From contig CP027224.1 of assembly GCA_002973635.1 (NCBI GenBank), positions 1,684,501-1,748,500 of the forward strand: 64,000 nucleotides of DNA, given 5' to 3'. The stretch comes from Lysinibacillus sp. B2A1. Lineage in GTDB: Bacteria > Bacillota > Bacilli > Bacillales_A > Planococcaceae. The translations under genes and the position numbers were made by a program. This document shows positions 36,038-43,337 of the stretch, one piece after another. How positions within the stretch are numbered: the first letter of the stretch is position 1; each line of letters opens with the position of its first letter. Under the pieces are notes generated by a model, which was not told where the DNA came from, did no database searches, and saw only the letters and a list, made by a program, of their open reading frames with translations.

Positions 36038-36387
36038 AACACGATTTTACTAACGTGAAAAATATCTACATCGTTTGTGGAAAGACGGATATGCGTAAAG
36101 GCATTGATGGCTTAGCTACACTGATTCAAGATTCTTTCGAACTGGATCCTTATGGCGATTCGATTTTCCTGTTTTGCGGCCTGAGTAAAGATCGATACAA
36201 ATGTTTGTATTTTGATGGGGATGGATTCGCTTTACTCTATAAACGCTTAGATGGCGGACAACTCCAATGGCCGAAAGATGAAAATGAAGTACGGAACCTT
36301 TCGCAACAAGAGCTTCGCTGGCTTCTAGAAGGTTTATCGCTACAGCAGCCAAAGGCAATTCAAAAAACACCAAAAGGTGTATTCTAA
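36034..36387 (+). CDS. tnpB: IS66 accessory protein TnpB (Orf2)
   Basis: 117 residues, matching IS66 Orf2: VKNIYIVCGKTDMRKGIDGLA, then LFLF-type CGLSKDRYKCLYFDGDGFALLYKRLDGGQLQWP, the most conserved stretch of the family. The starting codon is GTG in the overlap with tnpA. TnpB is required for transposition though its exact biochemical role is not settled. Length matches the family. Confidence 0.92.
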   Translation: MKHDFTNVKNIYIVCGKTDMRKGIDGLATLIQDSFELDPYGDSIFLFCGLSKDRYKCLYFDGDGFALLYKRLDGGQLQWPKDENEVRNLSQQELRWLLEGLSLQQPKAIQKTPKGVF

Positions 36388-36411
36388 ATTCACTTTCTTA
36401 AATGGTATAAT

Positions 36412-38007
36412 ATGAGAATCTTATGCGAACGGAAAGTGGTGAATGTTTTGGTGAACGCTTCTTTTAACAACGAGAAATTAATTAAACTTCTTGAAGAACA
36501 GCTTGATTATATGAAGCAACAAAACAAAGATTTATCTAAACAGATTGAAGCGCTAACTGAACAAGTACGCTATTTAACAAAACTTTTATACGGATCAAAA
36601 ACCGAGAAATCAAAATACACTGCACCAGATGGACAAGGATCATTATTTGATGATGATCAGTCTTTTAGTGATTCTGAGCACACAGAAGAACAAAGCACGG
36701 CGACGATTACGTACACCGTTGTCCGTAAACTACATAAGAAGAAACGGAATGATTCTTTTCGTGACGGGATTGAAGTAGAAGAAATTCACCATCATCCCAC
36801 CAACACACAATGTGACTGTTGCCTTGGTCAAATGACTGAAGCTGGTACAACGATTGCGCGTGAAGAAGCAAAATTCATTCCGGCAAAAATGATGCGCATC
36901 CAGCATATTGAACATGCCTACGAGTGCAAGCACTGTAAAATGGATGCCACACAAAAAGCACAAATGAAACGTGGGAAAGCCCCACAAGCTGCCATTCAGC
37001 GAAGTATTGCAGGACCAACTGTTTTAGCAAAGCTTATTTACGATAAGTTTATTCAGTATTTACCTCTTTACCGTCAGGTAAAGGAGTGGGAACGATATGG
37101 CCTACTTACGAATGATAAGAACCTATCAAACTGGGTTATTCGTGCTGCAGAAGATTGGCTTTTACCGATTTATGAACAGATGAAGCAGATTTTAACGATG
37201 AAATCAGTACTGCATGTGGACGAAACGTATGCGCAAATTATCAATCGGTCAGACGGAAAATCAGGACAATCGAATGCCTACAATTGGGTGTTCCGCAGCG
37301 TGCCAAGCCAAGGTCCAATCATCGTTCTTTTTCATAGTGCATTATCGAGAAGTCGTTCTGTACTAGTAGAATTTACAAAAGGCTTTAAAGGAACGGTGAT
37401 TTGTGATGGTTACTCGGCATACGGTAATCTTCCTGATGTCACGTTCGCTAACTGTTGGGCGCATGTGCGACGATATTGGCTGAAAGCCGATAGCAAAAAC
37501 GGGCAAATTGGCGTGGATTTCTGTGACCAACTGTATCGCCTAGAACGTCAATTTAAGCATCTTTCACCAGGTAAACGCCGAAAATCACGGCAAAAATATT
37601 CAAAGCCGATTGTAGAGAAATTCTTAAAATGGGTGGATGAATCGCCTTTCTTCGGAAAAAATGCCTTAGCTAAAGCTGCCGAATACACATTAAATCGAAT
37701 ACATGGATTAAAAGCTTTTCTGTTCGATGGCCGAATTGAGATGGATAATAATCCAGCTGAAAATGCGATTCGCCCAAATGTGATTGGTCGCAAGAACTGG
37801 TTATTTTCTGTTAGTGAAGCTGGTGCTAAAGCGAATGCGATCTGTTTAAGTTTAGCTGAAACAGCAAAAGCAAATGGTATCGACTTTTATCAATACCTAG
37901 TGACGTTATTGACAGAGTTGCCAAATTTACCGCTCTATCAGCAGCCAGAGATTTTAAACGATTACATGCCTTGGTCGAAAAATATCCAAGTGACATGTGC
38001 AAAATAG
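36412..38007 (+). CDS. tnpC: IS66 transposase TnpC (DDE)
   Basis: 531 residues from the first ATG. N-terminal coiled coil (about 20-55), zinc-binding cysteines (CDCCLG and CKHCK), and the DDE core: Asp in LHVDETYAQ, Asp in CDGYSAYGNLP and Glu in NNPAENAIRP, then GRKNWLFS. All three catalytic residues are present and the frame is whole, so the enzyme could be active. In-frame GTG codons at 36439 and 36451 are alternative starts. A hairpin at 38006-38041 follows at once and probably ends the transcript. Confidence 0.94.
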   Translation: MRILCERKVVNVLVNASFNNEKLIKLLEEQLDYMKQQNKDLSKQIEALTEQVRYLTKLLYGSKTEKSKYTAPDGQGSLFDDDQSFSDSEHTEEQSTATITYTVVRKLHKKKRNDSFRDGIEVEEIHHHPTNTQCDCCLGQMTEAGTTIAREEAKFIPAKMMRIQHIEHAYECKHCKMDATQKAQMKRGKAPQAAIQRSIAGPTVLAKLIYDKFIQYLPLYRQVKEWERYGLLTNDKNLSNWVIRAAEDWLLPIYEQMKQILTMKSVLHVDETYAQIINRSDGKSGQSNAYNWVFRSVPSQGPIIVLFHSALSRSRSVLVEFTKGFKGTVICDGYSAYGNLPDVTFANCWAHVRRYWLKADSKNGQIGVDFCDQLYRLERQFKHLSPGKRRKSRQKYSKPIVEKFLKWVDESPFFGKNALAKAAEYTLNRIHGLKAFLFDGRIEMDNNPAENAIRPNVIGRKNWLFSVSEAGAKANAICLSLAETAKANGIDFYQYLVTLLTELPNLPLYQQPEILNDYMPWSKNIQVTCAK

Positions 38008-38041
38008 CCGTTTATCTGAAATTATTTTCAGATAAACGGCT
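38006..38041 (+). terminator. Terminal hairpin of IS66 transposase gene
   Basis: AGCCGTTTATCTGAA pairs perfectly with TTCAGATAAACGGCT (6-nt loop). Little T tract follows, so termination may be partial. Confidence 0.55.
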
Positions 38042-38198
38042 ATTCGTTGTGCGTACCGAAAAGGTGCGCTTTTTTTATATTTCGGGCTTACGTTCAAAAG
38101 AAGGATTTTCAAATATTAAAAGTTTTTTACTTGAAAAAATACCGTATTCGATTTATTGTCTTTAGAGATACTTGTTAAATGGACTTGGAGGATATGGA

Positions 38199-38933
38199 AT
38201 GCACGGAATTTATATACGCTATAATGTCTCAGAAGAAACCCCAGCAGCAAAATGGCCCAAAAAAATGGATGCATTTGCGTATGTTCAACGAGAAAAACCA
38301 CAACAAGACAATGACAACTTGCTGTCGATGGAAGAGCTAAAGAGCCATGCCATTCGCTATATTAAAAGCTTAAAAGACAATGCAAGTGTCCATTTAGTAG
38401 AGCAACGCAATGGCGAAATTGAGCACTTTGATCGACGCTATATGGAATCGTTAAAGCTTAAGGAAAGCATTGATTCACAGCTGATCAATCTTGAAGAAAT
38501 CCGTTTACTATTGCAATTGATGAATGTCCTTAATCTATCACATGGTTTCGGCGAAAATGCAGGGAAGCTACTACGTCAAATTACCCCATATGCAAAAGAG
38601 GTAGAGCACCCAACATTCCAAACAACTCGTGTCGAGCGTCATTTTTACTCAGAATTAATTGAGCAAATAGAAGCGATCTATGCACGAATTATGCGTCAGC
38701 ACAACCCATCCACGACTGAAATGCAGCAATCAGAAAAGCTTTGGTCAGCCGTTTGTGAGCAAGCAATTGAAAAGTTGGAGGCACGAATTGAACGTCTGTC
38801 CTCTATCAAGCTTAAGCATGAAAAAAATCTGCTAGAGTTTAGTCAATTAAAGCAGCAAAACATCGAGGCAAAGGAACGCCTTGATCTTGCAGTCAATGAA
38901 CTTGATGCTATTTTAAATGTACTAGAATCATAA
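38199..38933 (+). CDS. Orphan protein, coiled-coil rich, unknown function
   Basis: 244 residues, no signal peptide or membrane segment. The N-terminus begins MHGIYIRYNVSEETPAAKWP, followed by a mixed region and a long helical C-terminus (about 150-244) rich in Glu/Lys/Leu and probably coiled coil. No family recognised. ATG at 38199 has GGAGG at 8 nt; the frame opens nine codons upstream. Its 3' end (last codons and 45 bp beyond) is repeated in degraded form at 40467-40532, so the gene family has been duplicated nearby and lost. Confidence 0.6.
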   Translation: MHGIYIRYNVSEETPAAKWPKKMDAFAYVQREKPQQDNDNLLSMEELKSHAIRYIKSLKDNASVHLVEQRNGEIEHFDRRYMESLKLKESIDSQLINLEEIRLLLQLMNVLNLSHGFGENAGKLLRQITPYAKEVEHPTFQTTRVERHFYSELIEQIEAIYARIMRQHNPSTTEMQQSEKLWSAVCEQAIEKLEARIERLSSIKLKHEKNLLEFSQLKQQNIEAKERLDLAVNELDAILNVLES

Positions 38934-38980
38934 AGGCTTTGTTAATGCCTAGATCAAGCGGTTTGAGTGGGGTAGCTAGC
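38914..38980 (+). repeat. Copy 1 of a 3'-end duplication
   Basis: Covers the last codons of the orphan gene and the sequence after it: AGAATCATAA and GCGGTTTGAGTG are shared with 40467-40532, in the same order. Confidence 0.6.
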
Positions 38981-39002
38981 CCTACTTTTACCTTCATACA
39001 CA

Positions 39003-39038
39003 AAAAAAGCATCACTCCATGAGAGTAGATGCTTTTTT
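39003..39038 (+). terminator. Terminator after the orphan gene
   Basis: AAAAAAGCATC pairs with GATGCTTTTTT (14-nt loop). Good in both directions. Confidence 0.85.
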
Positions 39039-39086
39039 CTGTGATTGTGTGACCGTATGAAATTTAAGAACGCCCTCAAGGAAACT

Positions 39087-39114
39087 TTGACGGGTAATAT
39101 TAACATGCTACAAT
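39087..39114 (+). promoter_or_regulatory. Promoter of the small-peptide (toxin-like) RNA
   Basis: -35 TTGACG (39087-39092), 16-bp spacer, -10 TACAAT (39109-39114). The expected start at about 39121 gives a leader of about 42 nt with two small hairpins. Confidence 0.7.
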
Positions 39115-39121
39115 AAATAAG

Positions 39122-39153
39122 CAGCATCTAGCTGACTCCTTTTTCGGAAGGAG
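39122..39153 (+). promoter_or_regulatory. 5' leader hairpins sequestering the ribosome binding site
   Basis: CAGC/GCTG (39122-39134) makes a small 5'-terminal hairpin. CTCCTT (39136-39141) then pairs with AAGGAG (39148-39153), which is the SD of the 46-residue ORF. Type I toxin mRNAs such as Fst RNA I hide the SD in the same way. Confidence 0.65.
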
Positions 39154-39155
39154 GT

Positions 39156-39186
39156 GCACTACATGCCTAAGTTATCACGACAAGAA
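39156..39186 (+). repeat. Direct repeats DRa/DRb, copy at the toxin-like start codon
   Basis: GCACTACATGC (39156-39166, containing the ATG) and TCACGACAAGAA (39175-39186) recur at 39390-39400 and 39406-39417 with a shorter spacer (5 instead of 8 bp). Confidence 0.9.
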
Positions 39187-39303
39187 AAGAGTAAGGCAAA
39201 AAGAGAGAAACAGCGTGAAGAAAGACTAGCCATCTTTCGATACACAACAGATCTATTTCGTGTGTTAGATACTGTTTACCGTTTCTTTCGTATGATGCTG
39301 TAA
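39163..39303 (+). CDS. 46-residue basic/amphipathic peptide, candidate type I toxin
   Basis: ATG at 39163, AAGGAGGTG at 6 nt, stop TAA 39301-39303. The N-terminal half is strongly basic (MPKLSRQEKSKAKREKQREE), the C-terminal half is hydrophobic/aromatic (RLAIFRYTTDLFRVLDTVYR then FFRMML) and would form an amphipathic helix. It does not resemble Fst or other TM toxins in sequence. Its own promoter, SD-blocking hairpin, two-part direct repeats and convergent antisense-like RNA place it in a par-type locus. Toxic activity is inferred from layout only. Confidence 0.6.
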   Translation: MPKLSRQEKSKAKREKQREERLAIFRYTTDLFRVLDTVYRFFRMML

Positions 39304-39304
39304 A

Positions 39305-39350
39305 AAAGGAAGCGCCATTCAGTATTTTTTACTGGGTGGCGTTTTCCTTT
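39305..39350 (+). terminator. Terminator of the toxin-like RNA
   Basis: AAAGGAAGCGCCA pairs with TGGCGTTTTCCTTT, with an inner CAGT/ACTG stem and T-rich loop. It ends an RNA of about 230 nt. Confidence 0.75.
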
Positions 39351-39355
39351 GGGTA

Positions 39356-39424
39356 AAATAAAAAACGCCCAAGAGCCACTTGAGCGTTTGCACTACATGC
39401 GATTCTCACGACAAGAATCTTACT
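39356..39424 (-). ncRNA. Candidate type I antitoxin RNA (RNA II-like), about 65-70 nt
   Basis: Minus-strand promoter: -35 TTGACG (39454-39459) and -10 TACTAT (39431-39436, 17 bp) merging with TATAAT (39428-39433). The transcript would begin near 39424, cross the second copy of the repeats (complement of 39390-39417) and end in a perfect terminator AAACGCTCAAG-N5-CTTGGGCGTTTTTT (39362-39389). Because the repeats are direct, the RNA is antisense to 11 and 12 nt blocks covering the start codon region of the small peptide, though encoded elsewhere. This is the layout of par RNA II. Confidence 0.65.
39390..39417 (-). repeat. Direct repeats DRa/DRb, copy inside the antisense-like RNA
   Basis: Same two blocks as at 39156-39186. 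Transcription from the minus strand converts this copy into RNA complementary to the peptide's translation start. Confidence 0.9.
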
Positions 39425-39459
39425 AACATTATAGTAACCTCAACAGGCGAAACCGTCAA

Positions 39460-39755
39460 GGCTTTAACAGTATACGTAATGTTTGAAGACGTTATTCATA
39501 CAAAAAGTACCTATACAAATTTATGAACGGATGCTTTTTTTGTGATTACTATTAGATGCAGTGGAAGGGGCTGATCAATCAAAGTATATTTCAAAAATTG
39601 TGTATTACGGGGTTAAAGCACTGTCCTTAAAACAAAAGTGTGGGTAACTACAGCGAAGACGATGAAATATAAACTAGCATTATTTTTATTGTCAGAAATA
39701 AAAGGAAATTCTCTCCTTTTGTCGAATTGAAGTAGGTGGAAAAAGGAGAGGTTTT
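39460..39755. other. Intergenic region after the par-like locus
   Basis: No open frame with an RBS. A small hairpin AAAAGGA/TCCTTTT (39700-39720) lies just before the next gene and may be a leader structure or terminator. Confidence 0.3.
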
Positions 39756-40094
39756 ATGCAAAGAGAACAGCTTAAACAAAGAATATTAAGAGAACCATCT
39801 AAATTTATTTCATATTTAAAAGAATTAATTAGTGAGAATAGATTTGACGATGGTGAAGCGTTAGAAATATCGTTGCTTGTCATAAAAAATGGACCTGAAA
39901 GTTTATCGGATCAACAATGGTATGTCTTTTTGGAGAATGGTATTTTACGTGATAAGTATGTAGATAAATGTGAAAGATGTTCTGAACATATTCCTTGGTC
40001 AAATATGTACAGTTCTATATTTATAAATAAAGATTACCTTTGTGCTAACTGTAGTTATTTTGAAAATAAAGTTACCTTTAACAATTATTTGTGA
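39756..40094 (+). CDS. Orphan protein with a CxxC...CxxC zinc-binding motif
   Basis: 112 residues. N-terminal helical half (MQREQLKQRILREPSKFISY) and a C-terminal zinc-ribbon-like part with CERC (about 72) and CANC (about 97), spaced 22 residues. No family recognised. AAAGGAG 7 nt before the ATG supports translation. It lies among other orphan small genes, in a stretch that looks like an accumulation site for mobile or immunity-like genes. A terminator follows at 40209. Confidence 0.6.
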   Translation: MQREQLKQRILREPSKFISYLKELISENRFDDGEALEISLLVIKNGPESLSDQQWYVFLENGILRDKYVDKCERCSEHIPWSNMYSSIFINKDYLCANCSYFENKVTFNNYL

Positions 40095-40208
40095 GGGTTA
40101 ACTTATGTACCTAGAATGGGGCTCGGTCAGAACTCAATTAATTTGTAAAATAGCGAAAATGGATAATAGCTGTTTCGTTGTACTGAATTAAGAAATTCTT
40201 CTTGAATC

Positions 40209-40252
40209 AAAAAAATGTTAGACTGAAATACAATCGATCTAACATTTTTTTT
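40209..40252. terminator. Terminator after the zinc-motif gene
   Basis: AAAAAAATGTTAGA pairs with TCTAACATTTTTTT (15-nt loop). Works in both directions. Confidence 0.9.
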
Positions 40253-40466
40253 AATTGTTCCTGACTCTTTATTTATGTATATAGTTGATTAACAAAAAAA
40301 TTGAAGTAATTAGCCCAATCTCATGCATTCCTATACACATGCTCGCCAGTAAACCCTAGTCTAGCCCCAATTTAATTCATTTTTATGTTTTATTTTGCTT
40401 AGTTTAAAATCACAAAGTATTGTATAGTTTATAGGTTTTTTTGATATTGCATGCATTCATTTCACA

Positions 40467-40532
40467 TTAAATGCTCTTGAATCATAATAACCTTAACAAG
40501 GCCTGTATAATGCGGTTTGAGTGTGGTTAGCT
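40467..40532 (+). repeat. Degraded copy 2 of the orphan gene's 3' end
   Basis: Shares TTAAATG, GAATCATAA and GCGGTTTGAGTG with 38914-38980, in order and at similar spacing. The coding part before it is gone. Confidence 0.6.
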
Positions 40533-40552
40533 ATTTTCAATGTGATATAAAG

Positions 40553-40590
40553 ATAAAAGAAAAAGCTGCAGCGTTGGAAGACGCTACAGC
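40553..40590 (-). terminator. Minus-strand terminator of an unknown transcript
   Basis: GCTGTAGCGT pairs with ACGCTGCAGC (one G-T pair, 6-nt loop) read on the minus strand and is followed by TTTTTCTTTT. No minus-strand gene lies near; a short RNA is possible. Confidence 0.6.
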
Positions 40591-40917
40591 CCAGAATTGA
40601 TTATGCCCTTTGAAGTGCAGAAATATTTTATCATGTAGCGTTAATATATAGCAATCAAAAAGAATTTACAGAACAACAAAAGATTAGAGATTAGCTCATA
40701 ACTCAAACATTCCTGTACCGCGCAAGCTACGCCGCATTAAAAAAGTATGGTTAATTTGGTAAAATATAAACGGAAATCAAAATCCATTAAGTTAGCGGAA
40801 ATGTGGCTAAGATGAATGACTGAGTGGTAATTTTAGACGAATACTAAGAGAATAATTGTATAGATGTATTACGAGAATGATATTTAAAAAAATCCTAAAA
40901 TAATAGGAGAGTTGAAT

Positions 40918-41264
40918 ATGAAAATCACTAACATTGAATATCCAACTGCATTATCACAAATAACTGATATTAAAGATGATAACATTGATATTTTTGTAAA
41001 GCTAGATGATGGTTTTTCCTACACACTAGTTGTATGTACCCCAAAAATCTTGAGACATTGATGGAAAAAGAGGAGCTTGAATATCTTCCAGCTATGCCTC
41101 CTAAGATAATTGTTAAAGAACTTACGGAAGAAAATATTAGCAAAGCATTGGCTACTTATCTTGAAAATAATGCATATTGGTTAAGGTTATATTATTTATC
41201 AGGAGTAATTGAATCGGAAATACTTGATAATACATTAATTAGATATGCATATGAAAATGAATAA
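40918..41264 (+). pseudogene. Small orphan gene broken by one missing base
   Basis: ATG at 40918 with AGGAGAG at 6 nt starts MKITNIEYPTALSQITDIKD, ending in LVVCTPK; then the frame stops at TGA 41060. Another frame from about 41034 carries on with CTPKNLETLMEKEELEYLP to the stop at 41264. Adding one A to the A5 run near 41043-41047 joins them into a 115-residue protein. I suspect a family of small cytosolic proteins of the immunity type, but this is unconfirmed. Could be a sequencing error in the run. Confidence 0.65.
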
Positions 41265-41301
41265 ATCTATAAAATATACAATATGAAAGTAGGTGTAAAA
41301 G

Positions 41302-41626
41302 ATAGATTTTCCATCTTTTAAAAATGCAATTCATGAAGACTTTGTATTTCATAAAGTTAAAGGGCCTAGAAGAGTTATAAGAGTTGATGAGAAAGGAATT
41401 TGCTATTCTATTGGGCACATAGGTAACTATAAAAAAGTAAGCTTTGTGGAATTAGAAGCCCCTTTTTATGAATTACAAAAAGAACAACAAACTCACTCGA
41501 AAATTGTATGAAGAGACATTTCCAAAACAAGCAAAATCAGCACCTTGCAACTTTACAACAATTGGTGGTTTGTTACTACACTTTAGGCTTGCCATCCACA
41601 ATGATAAAGGTATTTATTCAAAATAA
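41302..41626 (+). pseudogene. Broken small gene without a normal start codon
   Basis: One frame reads DFPSFKNAIHEDFVFHKVKG onwards to a stop at 41509-41511; a frame shifted by one base continues LYEETFPKQAKSAPCNFTTI and ends GIYSK at 41624-41626. Removing one A in the run near 41500-41503 joins them. The first in-frame codon after AGGTG is ATA (41302), not a standard start. So the gene has two lesions, or an unusual start and a frameshift. No family recognised. Confidence 0.5.
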
Positions 41627-41773
41627 AGTATCTTTAAGAGGCGTTATAAAGGTTCTAATCTGTTTCTGTTTTGAGGTGAAGTTGGAAGGATAGGGTGGAT
41701 ATCGTTATACAATTGACAGCTAGTTCGAGTATCCTTGAGTAGTGAGATAATGGAAATTGAAGGGGGGATAAAA

Positions 41774-42397
41774 ATGAGAAAGAGAAAAGTCGGCATTTTG
41801 ATATATGACTATGTTGATATATTAGATTTTTCAGGTCCTGCAGAGGTTTTGTCATTAACCTCGAATAGTAAGGCTGAGCAGGCATTAACTCTTTATAAAA
41901 AAGACTTGTTACCAACAAGACCATTTGAAGTATTTTTAATAACGGAGAATGGGGAGTCAGTTAAAACTCATTCAGGGATAAAAGTGATTCCTGACTATAC
42001 GATTAATAATCATCCTGATCTAGATATCTTAATAATCCCTGGTGGTCCTTTAAGGGCTGTTCAATCTATTAGGAAGAATAAAAAAATTCAAGATTGGATA
42101 ATTAAACATAAAAATATTGAATACATATGCTCAGTTTGTACAGGGGCAATTATTTTAGGAGAAACAGGATTGTTAAATGGTAAAAGAGGAACGACTCATC
42201 ATTTAGCATTAAAAATACTACAAGAAAATTATCCAGATATTCAAGTGATTTCTGAAGATAAGGTTATACAGGACAGTAACATCATCACTTCTGGAGGTGT
42301 TTCTTCAGGAATAAATATGGCGCTTTATCTTGTGGGGAAAACGATTGGAGAATCAGCAGCTGAAAGAACTGCTACTACGATTGAATTTGCATTATAA
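41774..42397 (+). CDS. DJ-1/PfpI family protein (isonitrile hydratase-like)
   Basis: 207 residues, flavodoxin-like DJ-1 fold. N-terminus KVGILIYDYVDILDFSGPAEVL, nucleophile elbow CSVCTGAIILGETGLLNGKRGTTHH (second Cys about 114 is the conserved one), and ITSGGVSSGINMAL near 180. The CSVCTGA-type elbow is closest to isonitrile hydratase/AraC-type amidotransferase-like members. Start ATG at 41774 with GGGGGG 6 nt upstream; 13 codons upstream are open without RBS. Stand-alone gene; function of the paralogue is unclear. Confidence 0.85.
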   Translation: MRKRKVGILIYDYVDILDFSGPAEVLSLTSNSKAEQALTLYKKDLLPTRPFEVFLITENGESVKTHSGIKVIPDYTINNHPDLDILIIPGGPLRAVQSIRKNKKIQDWIIKHKNIEYICSVCTGAIILGETGLLNGKRGTTHHLALKILQENYPDIQVISEDKVIQDSNIITSGGVSSGINMALYLVGKTIGESAAERTATTIEFAL

Positions 42398-42520
42398 ATG
42401 GGTTTTTCAAAAACAATGAACATTGTTTTTTATCATTTTATTAATTAAATAAACGGTATGTAAAGGTTTCCCTCTCAGTATTATGACTAAATATAGTTAA
42501 CAGAAGGAGGAATGGGAAGT

Positions 42521-42754
42521 ATGCTGAAAATTTTGCACATTATTTTTTCAATCATTGTAGTATCACTCGCTGCATATGGACTTATTACTCACGATTATCA
42601 GCTGAATTTCTTAATGATATTCTTCTTAGGTTTAATTATGTTAATATTAGGACTTAGGGAATTTCAGCAAAAGAGAAAAGTTTATGGTTGGTTCCTAATT
42701 GGAGTATTTTTATTTTCAGTATATGTGTCAATTCAAAGTTTTGTACTGATTTAA
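42521..42754 (+). CDS. DUF3953-like small membrane protein
   Basis: 77 residues with three hydrophobic segments (about 5-25, 28-48, 55-75) and a basic loop GLREFQQKRKVYGW. The organisation resembles DUF3953 proteins of Bacillus. ATG at 42521 has GGAGG at 10 nt, better than the ATG at 42512, which touches the RBS. No neighbours in operon. Function unknown. Confidence 0.65.
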   Translation: MLKILHIIFSIIVVSLAAYGLITHDYQLNFLMIFFLGLIMLILGLREFQQKRKVYGWFLIGVFLFSVYVSIQSFVLI

Positions 42755-42757
42755 AAA

Positions 42758-42795
42758 AAGCATGTCCACCGAAAAAGTACATCGGTGACATGCTT
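42758..42795 (-). terminator. Terminator of the gene at 42912 (minus strand)
   Basis: AAGCATGTC pairs with GACATGCTT with additional ACCG/CGGT pairing, followed on the minus strand by TTTTTTT. Confidence 0.8.
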
Positions 42796-42798
42796 AGT

Positions 42799-42893
42799 GA
42801 TGGATAGAAACGCCAAAGTGACGGATAGAAAGATTGAAACGATGGATAGAACAGCTCAAGTGGTGGATAGAATTATCAAAATGACGGTTAACG
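42799..42893. repeat. Second 21-bp-phased repeat tract, five units
   Basis: GATGGATAGAA, GACGGATAGAA, GATGGATAGAA, GGTGGATAGAA and GACGGTTAACG start at 42799, 42820, 42841, 42862 and 42883, exactly 21 bp apart. One frame reads heptads such as MDRNAKV, TDRKIET, MDRTAQV, VDRIIKM. It lies in a convergent intergenic space next to a terminator, like the tract at 19690-19984. Confidence 0.85.
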
Positions 42894-42911
42894 CTTTAAA
42901 TTCTACGGCTA

Positions 42912-43274
42912 TTACTTTTGTTCCAACTTAGATTGGCGATAGATACGAAGTAAATCCAGTCCTAGTAATAGTACGATGATATAAAATATAGGGCTGTTAA
43001 AGGATAAGCCTAATTCAGATTTGCCGCCAAGCAATGTTAAGACAATCCAAAGTCCTACGGTATACAATGTTACGCTAACATATGCTTTCTTAGATAGCCT
43101 TTTATATTGCCCCTTATCCATCGTGATTTGTACAATGACCAAAATCACTAAAATAAGCAGAATTATTTTTTTGCTTAGTACTGCAGCTAATGTGGTATCT
43201 GGGAAAAAATCATTGACGAAGAGTAGGGTGAAAAATACAAGAATACAAAAATTTAAAATGGTTGAAAGCCTCAT
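42912..43274 (-). CDS. Small integral membrane protein, unknown function
   Basis: 120 residues with four hydrophobic segments (about 5-22, 35-52, 66-84, 92-108), a MRLSTIL start and a charged C-terminus RIYRQSKLEQK. No family recognised. The RBS GGAGAT lies 9 nt before the ATG. It is the last host gene before the prophage, about 65 bp from the endolysin stop, and transcribed the same way, so it might even be part of the phage end region; no evidence either way. Confidence 0.6.
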   Translation of the reverse strand: MRLSTILNFCILVFFTLLFVNDFFPDTTLAAVLSKKIILLILVILVIVQITMDKGQYKRLSKKAYVSVTLYTVGLWIVLTLLGGKSELGLSFNSPIFYIIVLLLGLDLLRIYRQSKLEQK

Positions 43275-43337
43275 GCAAAATCTCCTTAGTTGCCAGTATT
43301 CCTTTCATTGTATCATGGTTTTACTGGCGGAGAGAAA

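Larger units (their letters stand above)
35760..38091 (+). mobile_element. Complete IS66-family element with target duplication
   Basis: 2332 bp. Terminal inverted repeats start GTAAGCCCG at 35760 and end with its complement CGGGCTTAC at 38091, with partial identity further in; IS66 ends typically begin GTAAGC. Both flanks carry the same 8 bp GTTCAAAA (35752-35759 and 38092-38099), the size of an IS66 target duplication. Inside are the three IS66 genes in the right order. The insertion is just after the phn terminator, so it does not break a gene. Confidence 0.95.
40095..40917. other. Gene-poor region with terminators and a degraded repeat
   Basis: Holds a terminator (40209-40252), the degraded copy 40467-40532 and a minus-strand terminator (40565-40590). 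No translatable frame was found. The isolated minus-strand terminator may mean a short RNA starts to its right. Confidence 0.5.

Noticed and set aside
36116-36373. Minus-strand open frames inside IS66, ABC-F and phage genes
   Set aside because: Shadows of the real coding frames without ribosome binding sites or protein-like composition.
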